Shown: positions 40,515 through 49,237, numbered from the stretch's first letter. The stretch: DNA of 64,000 nucleotides from Caproicibacter fermentans (GCF_009746625.1 NZ_VWXL01000014.1:186001-250000); one strand, 5' to 3'. The notes: generated from the sequence alone by a model not told the origin. Made by a program: numbers and translations.

Positions 40515-42016
40515 CCCATGCGCACCTTTCGCTTTTCCAGATGGTTCGTCGCGTAGCTCGTCGAACCAAGCTGGGTGGTGTTTTGCAGCACGGGCTGATG
40601 TTTGCGGTATTTTTCCATTTCGCTGCGCTTGACCAGGTACCCGGTGATGCGCACCAGATCGGTGTCGGCGGAATAGAAGCTCATATACTGCACGCCGAGG
40701 GAGAACGCGCCTTTCACGACGTCGAGAAGCGCGGCGGGATTCTGCTCGACATTGCCGGCGATCGGGAAGATGTCGCCGACGCCGGCCGGAAAATAGCGGT
40801 GGAACCGCGCGCAATGGCGCAGGTGGTCGGAGAAGGAGTCCGGCTCGTCGCCGATGGCGATGCGCACGCCGGAGGTGATACCGAGGTCGCTGTCCAGCCC
40901 GACCTGCGCGTGAAGCAGAAATTTTCCGCCGGTCAGCGGGGAGTAAGCCGCTTCGTAACCGTTTACAAGCTCCTGAATTCGGTCCATAATTCTTTGACCG
41001 AGGTCGTCGGCTTCTTTGTCGCGTCCGTAAATCTTGCCTTTTTCCTTCATCAGCGTGTTGACACATTCCGCCATCCCGGTTACGCCGAACATCGGCAGAA
41101 AGCGGTCTTTGGAAATCAGTCCTTCTTTCACAAGGAAATTCGACTCAAAGAACCCGGACTGCTCCACAATGAACCGGATGCGCTCGTTCATGTAGTCCGC
41201 GATCAGACCGAGGCATTCCGGGAGCAGTGTGTTCAGGAAATGTCCCTCGCTTTCCGCTTCCTTGACCAGCTCGGTCAGCGTGACGCGGGTGAGCGTGTAC
41301 GCTCCGCCGCAGACCGGCAGAATGTTGTAGCAGCTTGCCACGCCGTAGCGTTCGCCGAACGGCGCGCGGTTCGCAGGGTCGTTGCAGACGGCCGGATTGG
41401 AACAGGCCAGAGAGCAGTTGATGGCCTCTTCCATAAAGGAATCCGGCGTTACGGCAGGGTCGTATTTTATCGTCAGGTTGGGGACCGTGTTCTGAATTTC
41501 CCGCTCCACCTTTAAAATCAGGCGGCCGGCGCGCGTTTCGCCCGGCCCAAGATTCGCGTGGCAGAAGGAATCGGTAATCGTCCGGTCCAGATAGGTCAGG
41601 AACAGGCGCAGCTTTTCACAGATTTCAGCGTCGGTGTGACCGTCCAGGAACGGGTCGATCAGCTTGTCGACGCTGCCGAGGTAGACCGGAAAATTGGTAA
41701 TGGACGGAACATGGCGGTAAAGAATCATCAGCGAAAACAGCAGCTCGTCCAGCGTCTTCGGCGGGTCAAGCTTTAAAAATTTGCTTCCCTGCCGCACAAA
41801 CCGGTCGTAGTCGGGCAGAATATAACGCGGGCGGTACGGTGCGCCTCCCTCAAACAGGTCGTTGATTGCCCCGGATTCAAAATAGTGCTTTGTGCGCGGG
41901 GGAATCTTCAGAACCTCCAGCGCGTTTTCCGCGCACTTTGCCAGACCCATCAGCTTCTGCTCATGAGTCAGTTCGCGGGATGTCAGTGTTTGGTAGGTGC
42001 CTTCCCGGTCAAACAT
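40511..42016 (-). CDS. yjjI: YjjI-family glycyl-radical enzyme
   Basis: Protein of 501 aa, close in length to E. coli YjjI (about 516). The glycyl-radical site near the C-terminus is VRITGYLVKRSE (RxxGY type, Gly about 459). Cys-containing segments CSLACSNPAVCND and GVASCYNILPVCGG are candidates for the thiyl-radical site. The family has no established reaction that I know of. It sits beside the deoxynucleoside operon, as yjjI/yjjW do next to deoCABD in E. coli. Operon order: Crp-like regulator, yjjI, yjjW. Confidence 0.88.
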   Translation of the reverse strand: MFDREGTYQTLTSRELTHEQKLMGLAKCAENALEVLKIPPRTKHYFESGAINDLFEGGAPYRPRYILPDYDRFVRQGSKFLKLDPPKTLDELLFSLMILYRHVPSITNFPVYLGSVDKLIDPFLDGHTDAEICEKLRLFLTYLDRTITDSFCHANLGPGETRAGRLILKVEREIQNTVPNLTIKYDPAVTPDSFMEEAINCSLACSNPAVCNDPANRAPFGERYGVASCYNILPVCGGAYTLTRVTLTELVKEAESEGHFLNTLLPECLGLIADYMNERIRFIVEQSGFFESNFLVKEGLISKDRFLPMFGVTGMAECVNTLMKEKGKIYGRDKEADDLGQRIMDRIQELVNGYEAAYSPLTGGKFLLHAQVGLDSDLGITSGVRIAIGDEPDSFSDHLRHCARFHRYFPAGVGDIFPIAGNVEQNPAALLDVVKGAFSLGVQYMSFYSADTDLVRITGYLVKRSEMEKYRKHQPVLQNTTQLGSTSYATNHLEKRKVRMG

Positions 42017-42066
42017 TGTGTTTCCTCCATTCTGTCACATTTTTATTGATAAAACTTTTCACAAAC

Positions 42067-42768
42067 CTATTGAAGGCGAAGATCGAATTCACGCAGAAGC
42101 GCCTGCCGCTGTGCGGCGTCCAGTCTGATCTTGCCGTGCGTCACGTCCAGCAGCTTTGCCTGCGCAAGGCTGCGGATCACCCGGTTGACGGTGCGGACGC
42201 TGCACCCGGTCCGCTCCGCGATTTCCGCACGGGTCACAGTCAGCCTGACGCTTTCCTGCGGGTCCCGGCACGCTTCATAAGCGCGCAGAAGCACCTGCAT
42301 GACCCTCCCGGGCGCGTCCAGAAAATGGCGGGTTCTTTCGTTAACCGCCTGATCCAGCAGTGCGCCCACAATGCTGCGGACCCGTTCGGAAAAAAATTCG
42401 GGGTCGCTTTTCATCCACTGCAAATAGGTTCCCGCCGAAAAGGAGAGAAGGCGGCAGGGAGAGACGGCCCTGACTTCGGCCAGATACTGGTTTTTTCCCG
42501 CCAGAAGCTCGTATTCCCCGAAAAACTCAAAAGGCCTGAATTCCGTAACCGTATAGCTGGAAAGACGGGGCCGGCTGATGATGACGGAGACACGGCCGCT
42601 CAGCAGCAGATAAACCCGCTCGCAGGCATCCCCCTCGCGGATCAACGCTTCTCCGGAGGCCAGCGAAACAGGAAGAACGGAAGCCCCGCAAGGAAAGGAT
42701 TTTATCATCGGTTCCAGTTTTTCCCGCAGCGCTTTGCCCTCCGATCCGAGGGTTTCGGAAAGATTCAT
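42067..42768 (-). CDS. Crp/Fnr-family transcriptional regulator
   Basis: Regulator of 233 aa. N-terminal cyclic-nucleotide-binding-type beta-roll at about 30-120 (EALIREGDACERVYLLLSGR, FEFFGEYELLAG), a dimer helix, and a C-terminal winged helix with LTVTRAEIAERTGCSVRTVN near 180. No Fnr-type cysteine cluster is evident. It leads the yjjI-yjjW genes by 50 bases. A perfect palindrome, AGGACA-TT-TGTCCT, stands about 41 bases upstream of its expected transcription start, so it may activate itself and its neighbours. Effector unknown. Confidence 0.88.
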   Translation of the reverse strand: MNLSETLGSEGKALREKLEPMIKSFPCGASVLPVSLASGEALIREGDACERVYLLLSGRVSVIISRPRLSSYTVTEFRPFEFFGEYELLAGKNQYLAEVRAVSPCRLLSFSAGTYLQWMKSDPEFFSERVRSIVGALLDQAVNERTRHFLDAPGRVMQVLLRAYEACRDPQESVRLTVTRAEIAERTGCSVRTVNRVIRSLAQAKLLDVTHGKIRLDAAQRQALLREFDLRLQ

Positions 42769-42811
42769 ACCGGTGCCCCTTTTCCTTTAAATATAATTTC
42801 CTTCTGGTTTT

Positions 42812-42817
42812 ATTATA
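42812..42817 (-). promoter_or_regulatory. -10 box of the Crp-like gene
   Basis: TATAAT on the minus strand (42817-42812) with no good -35 box at 17 bases. The palindrome at 42839-42852 is centred about 40-41 bases upstream of the expected start (42805), the classic class II position for activation by Crp-family proteins. Confidence 0.5.
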
Positions 42818-42838
42818 TCAAACCGGGAACATAATAAA

Positions 42839-42852
42839 AGGACATTTGTCCT
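42839..42852. promoter_or_regulatory. Candidate operator of the Crp-like regulator
   Basis: Perfect inverted repeat AGGACA-TT-TGTCCT with A-rich and T-rich flanks. It lies between the two divergent promoters: about -41 from the Crp-like gene start and about -66 from the pseudouridine kinase start. Confidence 0.6.
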
Positions 42853-42876
42853 GTTTTAGAAAATTCAATCGGGATC

Positions 42877-42905
42877 TTGACTTTTCTTCTGCCTCCTGTT
42901 AAGAT
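42877..42905 (+). promoter_or_regulatory. Promoter of the pseudouridine genes
   Basis: -35 TTGACT (42877-42882), spacer of 17, -10 TAAGAT (42900-42905). Confidence 0.65.
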
Positions 42906-42956
42906 GAACGTGTAAGCATAAGATTACATATATAAACATTTGTTGGGGGCAGAAGA

Positions 42957-44075
42957 ATGATTACACAGCGGGAACGGCAGATTCTGCACTGGATTGAAAA
43001 CAATCCGCTGATTTCGCAGCAGGAGCTGGCGGAAAAAGCGGGAATTACCCGTTCCTCCGTCGCGGTTCACATCTCCAACCTGATGAAAAAGGGATTGATC
43101 CGCGGCAAGGGCTACATTTTGCAGCGGGACCCCTACGCCGTTGTTGTCGGCGGGGCAAATATCGACATCGGCGGCAAGCCGTTCCGGGCGCTGATCCCCA
43201 AAGACTCCAATCCGGGGCGCGTGACCCTTTCGTCCGGCGGGGTGGGCAGGAATATCGCCGTCAATCTGTCGCAGCTGGGCGTTGGAGTAAAGTTTATCAC
43301 TGCGCTGGGGGACGACGCGTACGCGGCGCAGCTTGCGGACGGATGCCGTAAGTCAGGGCTTGACCTTTCGGAATCCCTGACTGTTCCGGGCGGAGCGACC
43401 TCCACTTACCTTTATCTCACGGATGATGCGGGGGATATGGAGCTGGCCGTTAACGACATGGAAATTTATGAGAAGCTCACGCCTGAATATTTAAAGACAA
43501 AGGCGGATCTGATTGAAAACGCGGCACTATGTATTCTGGACACCAACCTGACGGCGGAAACGGTGCGCTACCTGGCGGAAAATATTCACTGCCCGCTGTT
43601 CTGCGACCCGGTGTCCGCCGCGAAGGCCGGCAAGCTTTCCGGGCTGCTCGGGCATCTGCACACGCTCAAGCCGAACCTGCTGGAGGCAGAGCTGCTCAGC
43701 GGCGTGAAAATCACGGACGACCGATCCCTAGAACAGGCCGCGGAGATCCTGCTGGAGACGGGCCTCGAGCGGGTGTTCCTCTCGCTGGGAACCCGGGGCG
43801 TTTACTGTGCGGACCACAGCGAGAGCTTTCGGCTGCCGTGCTTTCCGTCGTCTGTGGTCAACGCGACGGGCGTCGGCGACAGCTTCCTTGCCGCCGTGGC
43901 ATGGGGCTGGATTCAGGGGCTTTCACTGCGCGAATGCGCTGAAGCCGGTCTGGCCGCCGCCTCCGTCTGCATTGAAAGCCCGCAGACCGTCAGTCCGGAG
44001 CTGAATCGGGAATCCCTCCTGAACCGGCTGAACGCGTCGAAGAATACCGGCTGTGAGTACCATTCCGAACTATGA
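42957..44075 (+). CDS. psuK: Pseudouridine kinase (PfkB family) with N-terminal winged helix
   Basis: Sugar kinase of 372 aa that phosphorylates pseudouridine. Residues 1-60 form a winged helix (RERQILHWIENNPLISQQEL, GITRSSVAVHISNLMKKG), as in E. coli PsuK/YeiC-like proteins. The PfkB kinase domain follows: GGANIDIGGKP near 63, SGGVGRNIAVNLSQLG near 90 and the signature VNATGVGDSFLAAV near 301 with the catalytic Asp. Ribosome site GGGGGCAG upstream. Followed by the glycosidase gene, which uses its product. Confidence 0.92.
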   Translation: MITQRERQILHWIENNPLISQQELAEKAGITRSSVAVHISNLMKKGLIRGKGYILQRDPYAVVVGGANIDIGGKPFRALIPKDSNPGRVTLSSGGVGRNIAVNLSQLGVGVKFITALGDDAYAAQLADGCRKSGLDLSESLTVPGGATSTYLYLTDDAGDMELAVNDMEIYEKLTPEYLKTKADLIENAALCILDTNLTAETVRYLAENIHCPLFCDPVSAAKAGKLSGLLGHLHTLKPNLLEAELLSGVKITDDRSLEQAAEILLETGLERVFLSLGTRGVYCADHSESFRLPCFPSSVVNATGVGDSFLAAVAWGWIQGLSLRECAEAGLAAASVCIESPQTVSPELNRESLLNRLNASKNTGCEYHSEL

Positions 44076-44107
44076 CTGTATGACTGAAAGAAAAGGAGAT
44101 TAGTAAC

Positions 44108-45040
44108 ATGAAATCACTTGAAAAATATCTGACTGTATCGCCGGAAGTCAAAGAGGCGCTTGCAAACGGAAAACCGGTTGTGGCGCTGGAATCCACCATC
44201 ATTTCCCACGGAATGCCGTACCCGAAGAACGTGGAAACGGCGATGAACGTGGAAAAAATCATCTGCGACAACGGCGCGGTTCCCGCGACGATTGCGGTAA
44301 TCGGCGGCAGGCTTCGCGCGGGTCTGACAGAGGAAGAGATCACCTACCTCGGCAAAAAGGGCCTTGCGGTTACCAAGGCGAGCCGCAGGGACCTGCCGGT
44401 CCTGGCGGCCCGCGGGGAGGACGGGGCGACGACCGTCGCCGCTACCATGATTATTGCGGCTCTGGCCGGTATCCCGGTCTTCGCGACCGGCGGAATCGGC
44501 GGGGTTCACCGCGGAGCGGAAGTCACGATGGATATTTCCGCCGATCTGGAAGAATTGGCCGAAACCCCGGTAATGGTTGTCTGCGCGGGAGCAAAATCGA
44601 TTCTCGACCTTGGCTTGACGCTGGAGTATCTGGAAACCAAGGGCGTTTCCGTTTTAGGGTATCAGACGGAGGAGCTTCCGGCATTCTTCACCCGCACGAG
44701 CGGCTTTCATGTGGATTACCGTGTGGATACGCCGAACGAACTGGCCCGTATTTACCGCGCAAAACAGGATTTGAATCTGGGCGGCGGCCTGCTGGTGACT
44801 AACCCGATTCCGGAGGAATACGCCATGGATCCGGACTACATTAACCGTTCGATTGACGAAGCCTGCGAAGAAGCCAAACGGCTGGGAATCAAGGGGAAGG
44901 AGATCACCCCGTACCTGCTGGACAAAATCCAGAAAATCACGGGCGGAAAAAGCCTGGAAGCCAACATCAAACTGGTTTACAACAACGCGGCGCTGGGCGC
45001 GAAGGTTGCCTGCGAGCTGTGCGGGCTCGAATCAGAATAA
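44108..45040 (+). CDS. psuG: Pseudouridine-5'-phosphate glycosidase
   Basis: Cytoplasmic manganese enzyme of 310 aa that splits pseudouridine 5'-phosphate into uracil and ribose 5-phosphate. Motifs of the family: VALESTIISHGMPYPKN near 26, ATGGIGGVHRGAEVTMDIS near 126 with the catalytic region, and GLLVTNPIPEEYAMD near 235. Ribosome site AAAGGAG. Second gene of the psu operon, ending at a strong terminator. It supplies ribose phosphate and uracil alongside the nucleoside operon. Confidence 0.95.
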   Translation: MKSLEKYLTVSPEVKEALANGKPVVALESTIISHGMPYPKNVETAMNVEKIICDNGAVPATIAVIGGRLRAGLTEEEITYLGKKGLAVTKASRRDLPVLAARGEDGATTVAATMIIAALAGIPVFATGGIGGVHRGAEVTMDISADLEELAETPVMVVCAGAKSILDLGLTLEYLETKGVSVLGYQTEELPAFFTRTSGFHVDYRVDTPNELARIYRAKQDLNLGGGLLVTNPIPEEYAMDPDYINRSIDEACEEAKRLGIKGKEITPYLLDKIQKITGGKSLEANIKLVYNNAALGAKVACELCGLESE

Positions 45041-45048
45041 AGGCATGC

Positions 45049-45084
45049 GGCCCTCTGTCTGCGGACGGAGGGCCTTTTCTTTTT
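45049..45084 (+). terminator. Terminator of the psu operon
   Basis: Stem GGCCCTC-t-GTC / GAC-g-GAGGGCC with a TGCG loop, followed by TTTTCTTTTT. Confidence 0.9.
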
Positions 45085-45164
45085 GTCCGGCTTATCAGGC
45101 GGCGGAAAAGGTGTTATACTAACTTAAGATGAACCGGAATCCGGATCACGGAAAGGAGACAGAC

Positions 45165-46349
45165 ATGAACGGTTTTACTTATTATTCACCGACCAAAGTA
45201 GTGTTCGGGGGCGGCAGCGAGCGGGATGCGGCGGCTGAAATCCGCGCGTTCGGCGGCAGTAAGGTGCTTCTGGTTTACGGGGGACACAGTGCGGAAAAGA
45301 GCGGACTGCTTTCCAGAGTTTGCCGCACGCTGGAAGAAGGCGGACTGCAGTACCGTAGCATTGGCGGCGTGAAGCCGAATCCGCGTCTGGATCTGGCGGA
45401 GCAGGGCGTGAAGCTGGCGCTGGAATACGGGGCGGATTTTCTTCTTGCAGTTGGCGGAGGGAGCGTGATTGACACGGCGAAGGCGATTGCCCTCGGCGCC
45501 ACTCACCCCGAAACCCGGCTCTGGGATTTCTGGCTGAGAAAGGCGGAACCGAAAGGGAGCCTGCCCGTCGGCGTGATTCTGACGATTTCCGCGGCGGGGA
45601 GCGAGACAAGCGATTCCGCCGTGCTGACCAATCAGGAAACCGGCGAGAAGCGCGGACTGAGTACGGCTTACAACCGCCCCCGCTTTGCGTTTCTTGATCC
45701 GGAGCTGACGTTTACGCTTCCGAAATATCAGATTGCCTGCGGCGTTGTCGATATTATGATGCACACGCTGGACCGCTATTTTACCCCGACGGAGGGGAAC
45801 GAGCTGACGGATGAGCTTGCGGAGGCGCTGCTGCGCGTGGTGATCCGCAACGGCCCGAAGGCTTTGGAAAAGCCCGACGGGTATCAGGCGATGAGCGAAC
45901 TGATGTGGGCGGGCAGCGTTTCCCACAACGGCCTGACCGGCCTTGGTGCCCTGACGGATTTCGCGACGCACCAGCTGGGGCACGAGCTCAGCGCGATGTT
46001 TGACGCGGCGCACGGCGCAAGCCTTTCCACCGTCTGGGGGTCGTGGGCGAAATACTGCTATGAAACCAAGCCGGAGCGCTTTGCCCGGTATGCCCGCAAT
46101 GTCTGGGGCGTGAGCGGCGGAGAGGGGACCGAAGAGGCGGCGCTGAAAGGAATTGAAAAAACGGTCGCCTATTTTAAATCCCTGGATATGCCCGTCGATT
46201 TTTCCAGCCTCGGCATCGGGGTGCAGAGCAAAGAGACGCTGCGCGAGCTTGCCGACCGCTGTGTGTTCCGCGGCGAGAGGAAAATAGGACATTTCCGTGA
46301 ACTGGACCGCGAGGACGTGTACCGGATTTACAGGATGGCGAATCATTGA
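45165..46349 (+). CDS. Iron-containing alcohol dehydrogenase (butanol dehydrogenase/YqhD type)
   Basis: Cytoplasmic NAD(P)H-dependent dehydrogenase of 394 aa. The Rossmann-like N-domain carries the dinucleotide loop VGGGSVIDTAKAIALG near 95. Metal ligands are Asp/His in GVVDIMMHTLDR (near 195) and the His residues in ATHQLGHELSAMFDAAHGAS (near 262-281). It resembles clostridial butanol dehydrogenases. Start: ATG 45165 after AAAGGAG. It could reduce the acetaldehyde produced by DeoC, but this is inference from location. Confidence 0.92.
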   Translation: MNGFTYYSPTKVVFGGGSERDAAAEIRAFGGSKVLLVYGGHSAEKSGLLSRVCRTLEEGGLQYRSIGGVKPNPRLDLAEQGVKLALEYGADFLLAVGGGSVIDTAKAIALGATHPETRLWDFWLRKAEPKGSLPVGVILTISAAGSETSDSAVLTNQETGEKRGLSTAYNRPRFAFLDPELTFTLPKYQIACGVVDIMMHTLDRYFTPTEGNELTDELAEALLRVVIRNGPKALEKPDGYQAMSELMWAGSVSHNGLTGLGALTDFATHQLGHELSAMFDAAHGASLSTVWGSWAKYCYETKPERFARYARNVWGVSGGEGTEEAALKGIEKTVAYFKSLDMPVDFSSLGIGVQSKETLRELADRCVFRGERKIGHFRELDREDVYRIYRMANH

Positions 46350-46354
46350 CAAGG

Positions 46355-46390
46355 CAAAGGCCCGCAGGCGAGACTGCCCGCGGGCCTTTG
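46355..46390 (+). terminator. Hairpin after the alcohol dehydrogenase gene
   Basis: Perfect 11-bp stem CAAAGGCCCGC / GCGGGCCTTTG with a 14-base loop. T-run short, so termination may be partial. Confidence 0.65.
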
Positions 46391-46413
46391 GAATAAGAGA
46401 AAAGTCAGGAGAG

Positions 46414-47556
46414 ATGAGTTTGAAACTGAATCGGGAAATTCTGGACGAAGTGTCGCGGAACCGGGAAGAGGCGCTGGAACTTCTGAAAACCATCGCAAAA
46501 ATCCCCGCCCCGTCCAATCACGAGGAAAAGCGCGCGGAGTTTTGCAGAAGCTGGCTGGAACAGCAGGGCGCGAAGGGAGTTTTTATCGACGACGCCCTCA
46601 ATGTCGTTTATCCCATCGGCTGCAAGGAAAACAATCCGCTGGTTGTTTTTATGGCCCATACCGACGTCGTTTTTCCGGATACGGATGAACTGCCGGTTGT
46701 GGTGGAGGATGGTAAAATCAAGGCGCCGGGCATCGGGGACGACACGGCGAACCTGACGGCTCTGCTGATGGCGGCGAAATATGTTGCGCAGCACGGCCTT
46801 TCGCCGAAAGAGCATGGGGTTTTGCTGGTGATGAATTCCGGGGAGGAGGGCCTTGGCAACCTGAAGGGCTCGCGCAAAATCATGGAAACCTACGGAAGCA
46901 GAATTAAGGAGTTTTATTCCTTTGACGGTTCAAACAGCACCGTTGTCAACCGTTCGGTCGGGTCGAGGCGTTACCGTGTGGAGGTCCTGACCGAAGGAGG
47001 GCATTCCTATGCGAAATTCGGGAACCGCAATGCCATTGCATACCTCTCTTCCATGATCTCAACGCTGTACACCATGGTTCCTCCGAAGGGAGGAAAAACC
47101 ACCTACAATGTGGGGACAATCCAGGGCGGGACCTCCGTCAACACGATCGCCCAGCAGGCGGAGATGCTCTATGAATTCCGCTCCGACCGGCAGGAGGGGC
47201 TGGAGGCAATGGAACGGCACTTCCGCGCGGTGATCGAGGCCTATCGTGCAAAGGGGGTTGCCGTCAATGTCGAACGGATCGGCGAACGGCCCTGCATGGG
47301 GGATGTCGATGCGGAAAAACAGAGGGCGCTGTCCGAAAAAGCCGCCCAGGCGGTCAGAACTCATTATCTCAGCGAACCGCTGTTCCATTCCGGTTCCACC
47401 GACTGCAATATTCCGCTGTCGATGGGAATTCCGAGCGTGTGCGTCGGCTGTTATGCGGGGGACGGGGCGCATACCCGTTCGGAATGGGTTGAGATTTCCA
47501 GTTTGCACAGCGGTTTGAACCTTGCGCTCGACCTGATTCTTGACACATTTGATTGA
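46414..47556 (+). CDS. M20-family metallopeptidase (peptidase T-like)
   Basis: Zinc exopeptidase of 380 aa. Metal and catalytic residues: VVFMAHTDVVFP (His and Asp near 80), PGIGDDTANL (Asp near 107), NSGEEGLGN (Glu pair near 138), DGSNSTV (Asp near 167) and the C-terminal His in CYAGDGAHTRSEW-like (near 358). A lid domain lies at about 180-290. Start: ATG 46414 is only two bases from AGGAG, whereas TTG 46420 is eight bases away and may be the true start. Likely releases amino acids from di- or tripeptides. Confidence 0.88.
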   Translation: MSLKLNREILDEVSRNREEALELLKTIAKIPAPSNHEEKRAEFCRSWLEQQGAKGVFIDDALNVVYPIGCKENNPLVVFMAHTDVVFPDTDELPVVVEDGKIKAPGIGDDTANLTALLMAAKYVAQHGLSPKEHGVLLVMNSGEEGLGNLKGSRKIMETYGSRIKEFYSFDGSNSTVVNRSVGSRRYRVEVLTEGGHSYAKFGNRNAIAYLSSMISTLYTMVPPKGGKTTYNVGTIQGGTSVNTIAQQAEMLYEFRSDRQEGLEAMERHFRAVIEAYRAKGVAVNVERIGERPCMGDVDAEKQRALSEKAAQAVRTHYLSEPLFHSGSTDCNIPLSMGIPSVCVGCYAGDGAHTRSEWVEISSLHSGLNLALDLILDTFD

Positions 47557-47735
47557 GCCGTTGCTGAAAAACTTTCGCGTCATGGCCGATTCGGGCCTTT
47601 GCCTGTTTGAAATCGCGGATATCTATGGTATAATTCAAATGTTAAGAACAGGTTAAATAATTATGAAGAAGCGAAGGGAACGGTATTACGCAAAGCGATT
47701 ACATAGAAAGGGAACCCTTTTCGAAGAAGGAACTC

Positions 47736-49040
47736 GTGCGGCTGATCTGGCCGCTGGTCATTGAACAGTTTCTGGCGGTAACCATCGGCATGGCCGACAC
47801 CGTCATGGTTGCGACCGCGGGGGAGGCCGCGGTTTCGGGAATTTCGCTTGTCGACGCGATCAACACGCTGCTGATTCAGATTTTCGCGGCTCTGGCAACC
47901 GGGGGGGCCGTGGTGGCGTCGCAGTATCTTGGAAGTCAGAAACGGGAAGACGCCTGCCGGTCCGCAAAACAGCTTTTATATACCATCACGGTTCTGGCAA
48001 TCGGCATCACGGTGGTTTCCGTCATCTTCTGCCAGCAGATTTTACGGTTTGTGTTCGGCGGAATTGAAGCGGATGTCATGTCAAACGCGCAGGTATACTA
48101 TTACCTTACCGCGTTATCCTATCCCTTTCTGGCGATTTATAACGCCGGGGCGGCGTTATACCGTTCGATGGGCAACAGCCGCATCTCCATGATGGTTTCC
48201 ATCTTAATGAACCTGATCAATATTGTTGGGAACGCCATTCTGATTTACGGATTCAACTGGAGCGTCGCGGGGGCCGGCACGGCGACCCTGCTTTCCAGAA
48301 TTGCCGCGGCGGTGCTCATGCTTGTGCTGATTCGCGGCAGGGACAATTTAATTTTCATTGAAAAAATCTTTCAATTTGAATTTCATCCGGATATGATCCG
48401 CCGGATTCTTGGGATCGGAGTTCCGAACGGGCTGGAAAACGGGATGTTTCAGGTCGGCAAGCTGTTTGTTCAGAATCTGATCACTTCATTCGGAACCTCC
48501 GCGATCGCCGCCAACGCGATCGCGAACAGCGTTTCGAGTTTTTCCAACATTCCGGGCGCGGCAATCGGGCTTGGGCTGATCACGGTGGTCGGGCAGTGCG
48601 TCGGGGCGAAGGATTATGACCACGCCGTTTCGTACACCAAGCGGCTGATGAAGGCCGCGTACCTGTCCATGGGCGTTTTGAATGTACTCCTATTCTTCTT
48701 CGCGGGACCGATTGTCGGAGTGTTCAATCTAAGCGCCGATGCAACGGGCAGCGCGGCTCAGATCCTTGTCTATTTTGCGGTTTTCAACGCGGTAATCTGG
48801 CCGGTTTCCTTTACGCTTCCCAACGCGCTCCGCGCGGCGGGAGACGCCAGGTTTACGATGGCGACCTCGATGATTTCCATGTGGGTTTTCCGGATCGGCT
48901 TCAGCTATGTGCTCAGCCTGTATCTCGGCCTCGGGCTTTTAGGAACGTGGCTGGCCATGTTTATCGACTGGATCGTCCGCTCGATCGTCTTTCTCATTCG
49001 CTTTGCAAACGGGAAATGGAAGCGGCTCAAGGTCATATAA
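47736..49040 (+). CDS. MATE-family efflux transporter
   Basis: Multidrug/cation antiporter of about 434 aa with twelve membrane helices; the first begins LIWPLVIEQFLAVTIGMADT. Other family segments are ATGGAVVASQYLG near 55 and YRSMGNSRISMMVSILMNL near 142. Start problem: GTG 47736 has AAGGA upstream, but the in-frame sequence before it (EREPFSKKELV) looks like the conserved N-terminus of MATE proteins, and the only upstream start there is ATT at 47685. Either a rare start is used or there is an error or mutation at the 5' end. Confidence 0.85.
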   Translation: MRLIWPLVIEQFLAVTIGMADTVMVATAGEAAVSGISLVDAINTLLIQIFAALATGGAVVASQYLGSQKREDACRSAKQLLYTITVLAIGITVVSVIFCQQILRFVFGGIEADVMSNAQVYYYLTALSYPFLAIYNAGAALYRSMGNSRISMMVSILMNLINIVGNAILIYGFNWSVAGAGTATLLSRIAAAVLMLVLIRGRDNLIFIEKIFQFEFHPDMIRRILGIGVPNGLENGMFQVGKLFVQNLITSFGTSAIAANAIANSVSSFSNIPGAAIGLGLITVVGQCVGAKDYDHAVSYTKRLMKAAYLSMGVLNVLLFFFAGPIVGVFNLSADATGSAAQILVYFAVFNAVIWPVSFTLPNALRAAGDARFTMATSMISMWVFRIGFSYVLSLYLGLGLLGTWLAMFIDWIVRSIVFLIRFANGKWKRLKVI

Positions 49041-49084
49041 AAATAAAATGGAAAATTGCGAGGCCCCGCGCCCGTGATATTGAT

Positions 49085-49143
49085 ATGCTCCCTTTATGAG
49101 AGACAGTGAAAAGGAAAAACACTGTACATCATGAAGGGAGTAT
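49085..49143. repeat. Imperfect long inverted repeat
   Basis: 24-base arms 49085-49108 and 49120-49143 (ATGCTCCCTTTATGA... and ...TCATGAAGGGAGTAT) match at about 19 of 24 positions around an 11-base centre. Directly before a transposase-like start, so possibly an insertion sequence end or a regulatory hairpin of one. Confidence 0.55.
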
Positions 49144-49147
49144 TTCT

Positions 49148-49237
49148 ATGCCGAACAAGTCGAAAGCAACGATTGAGGAAAAGGTTAAAGTTACCAGAGA
49201 GAATATAAAAGAAAATAGTTTTTTATTGTCCTCTTGA
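49148..49237 (+). pseudogene. Truncated IS3-type OrfA-like remnant
   Basis: Frame of 29 codons beginning MPNKSKATIEEKVKVTREN after GAAGGGAG. The start resembles the N-terminus of IS3/IS150-family OrfA helix-turn-helix proteins, but it stops early and no transposase core follows. Similarity judged by eye from a short segment, so the call is tentative. Confidence 0.35.

Noticed and set aside
40515-41066. N-terminal extension of the YjjW frame
   Set aside because: The extension runs inside the YjjI gene, while ATG 40514 fits the family length and overlaps the YjjI stop in the usual coupled way.
46297-46413. Upstream extension of the M20 peptidase frame
   Set aside because: It overlaps the alcohol dehydrogenase end and its terminator; the conserved domain starts after 46414.
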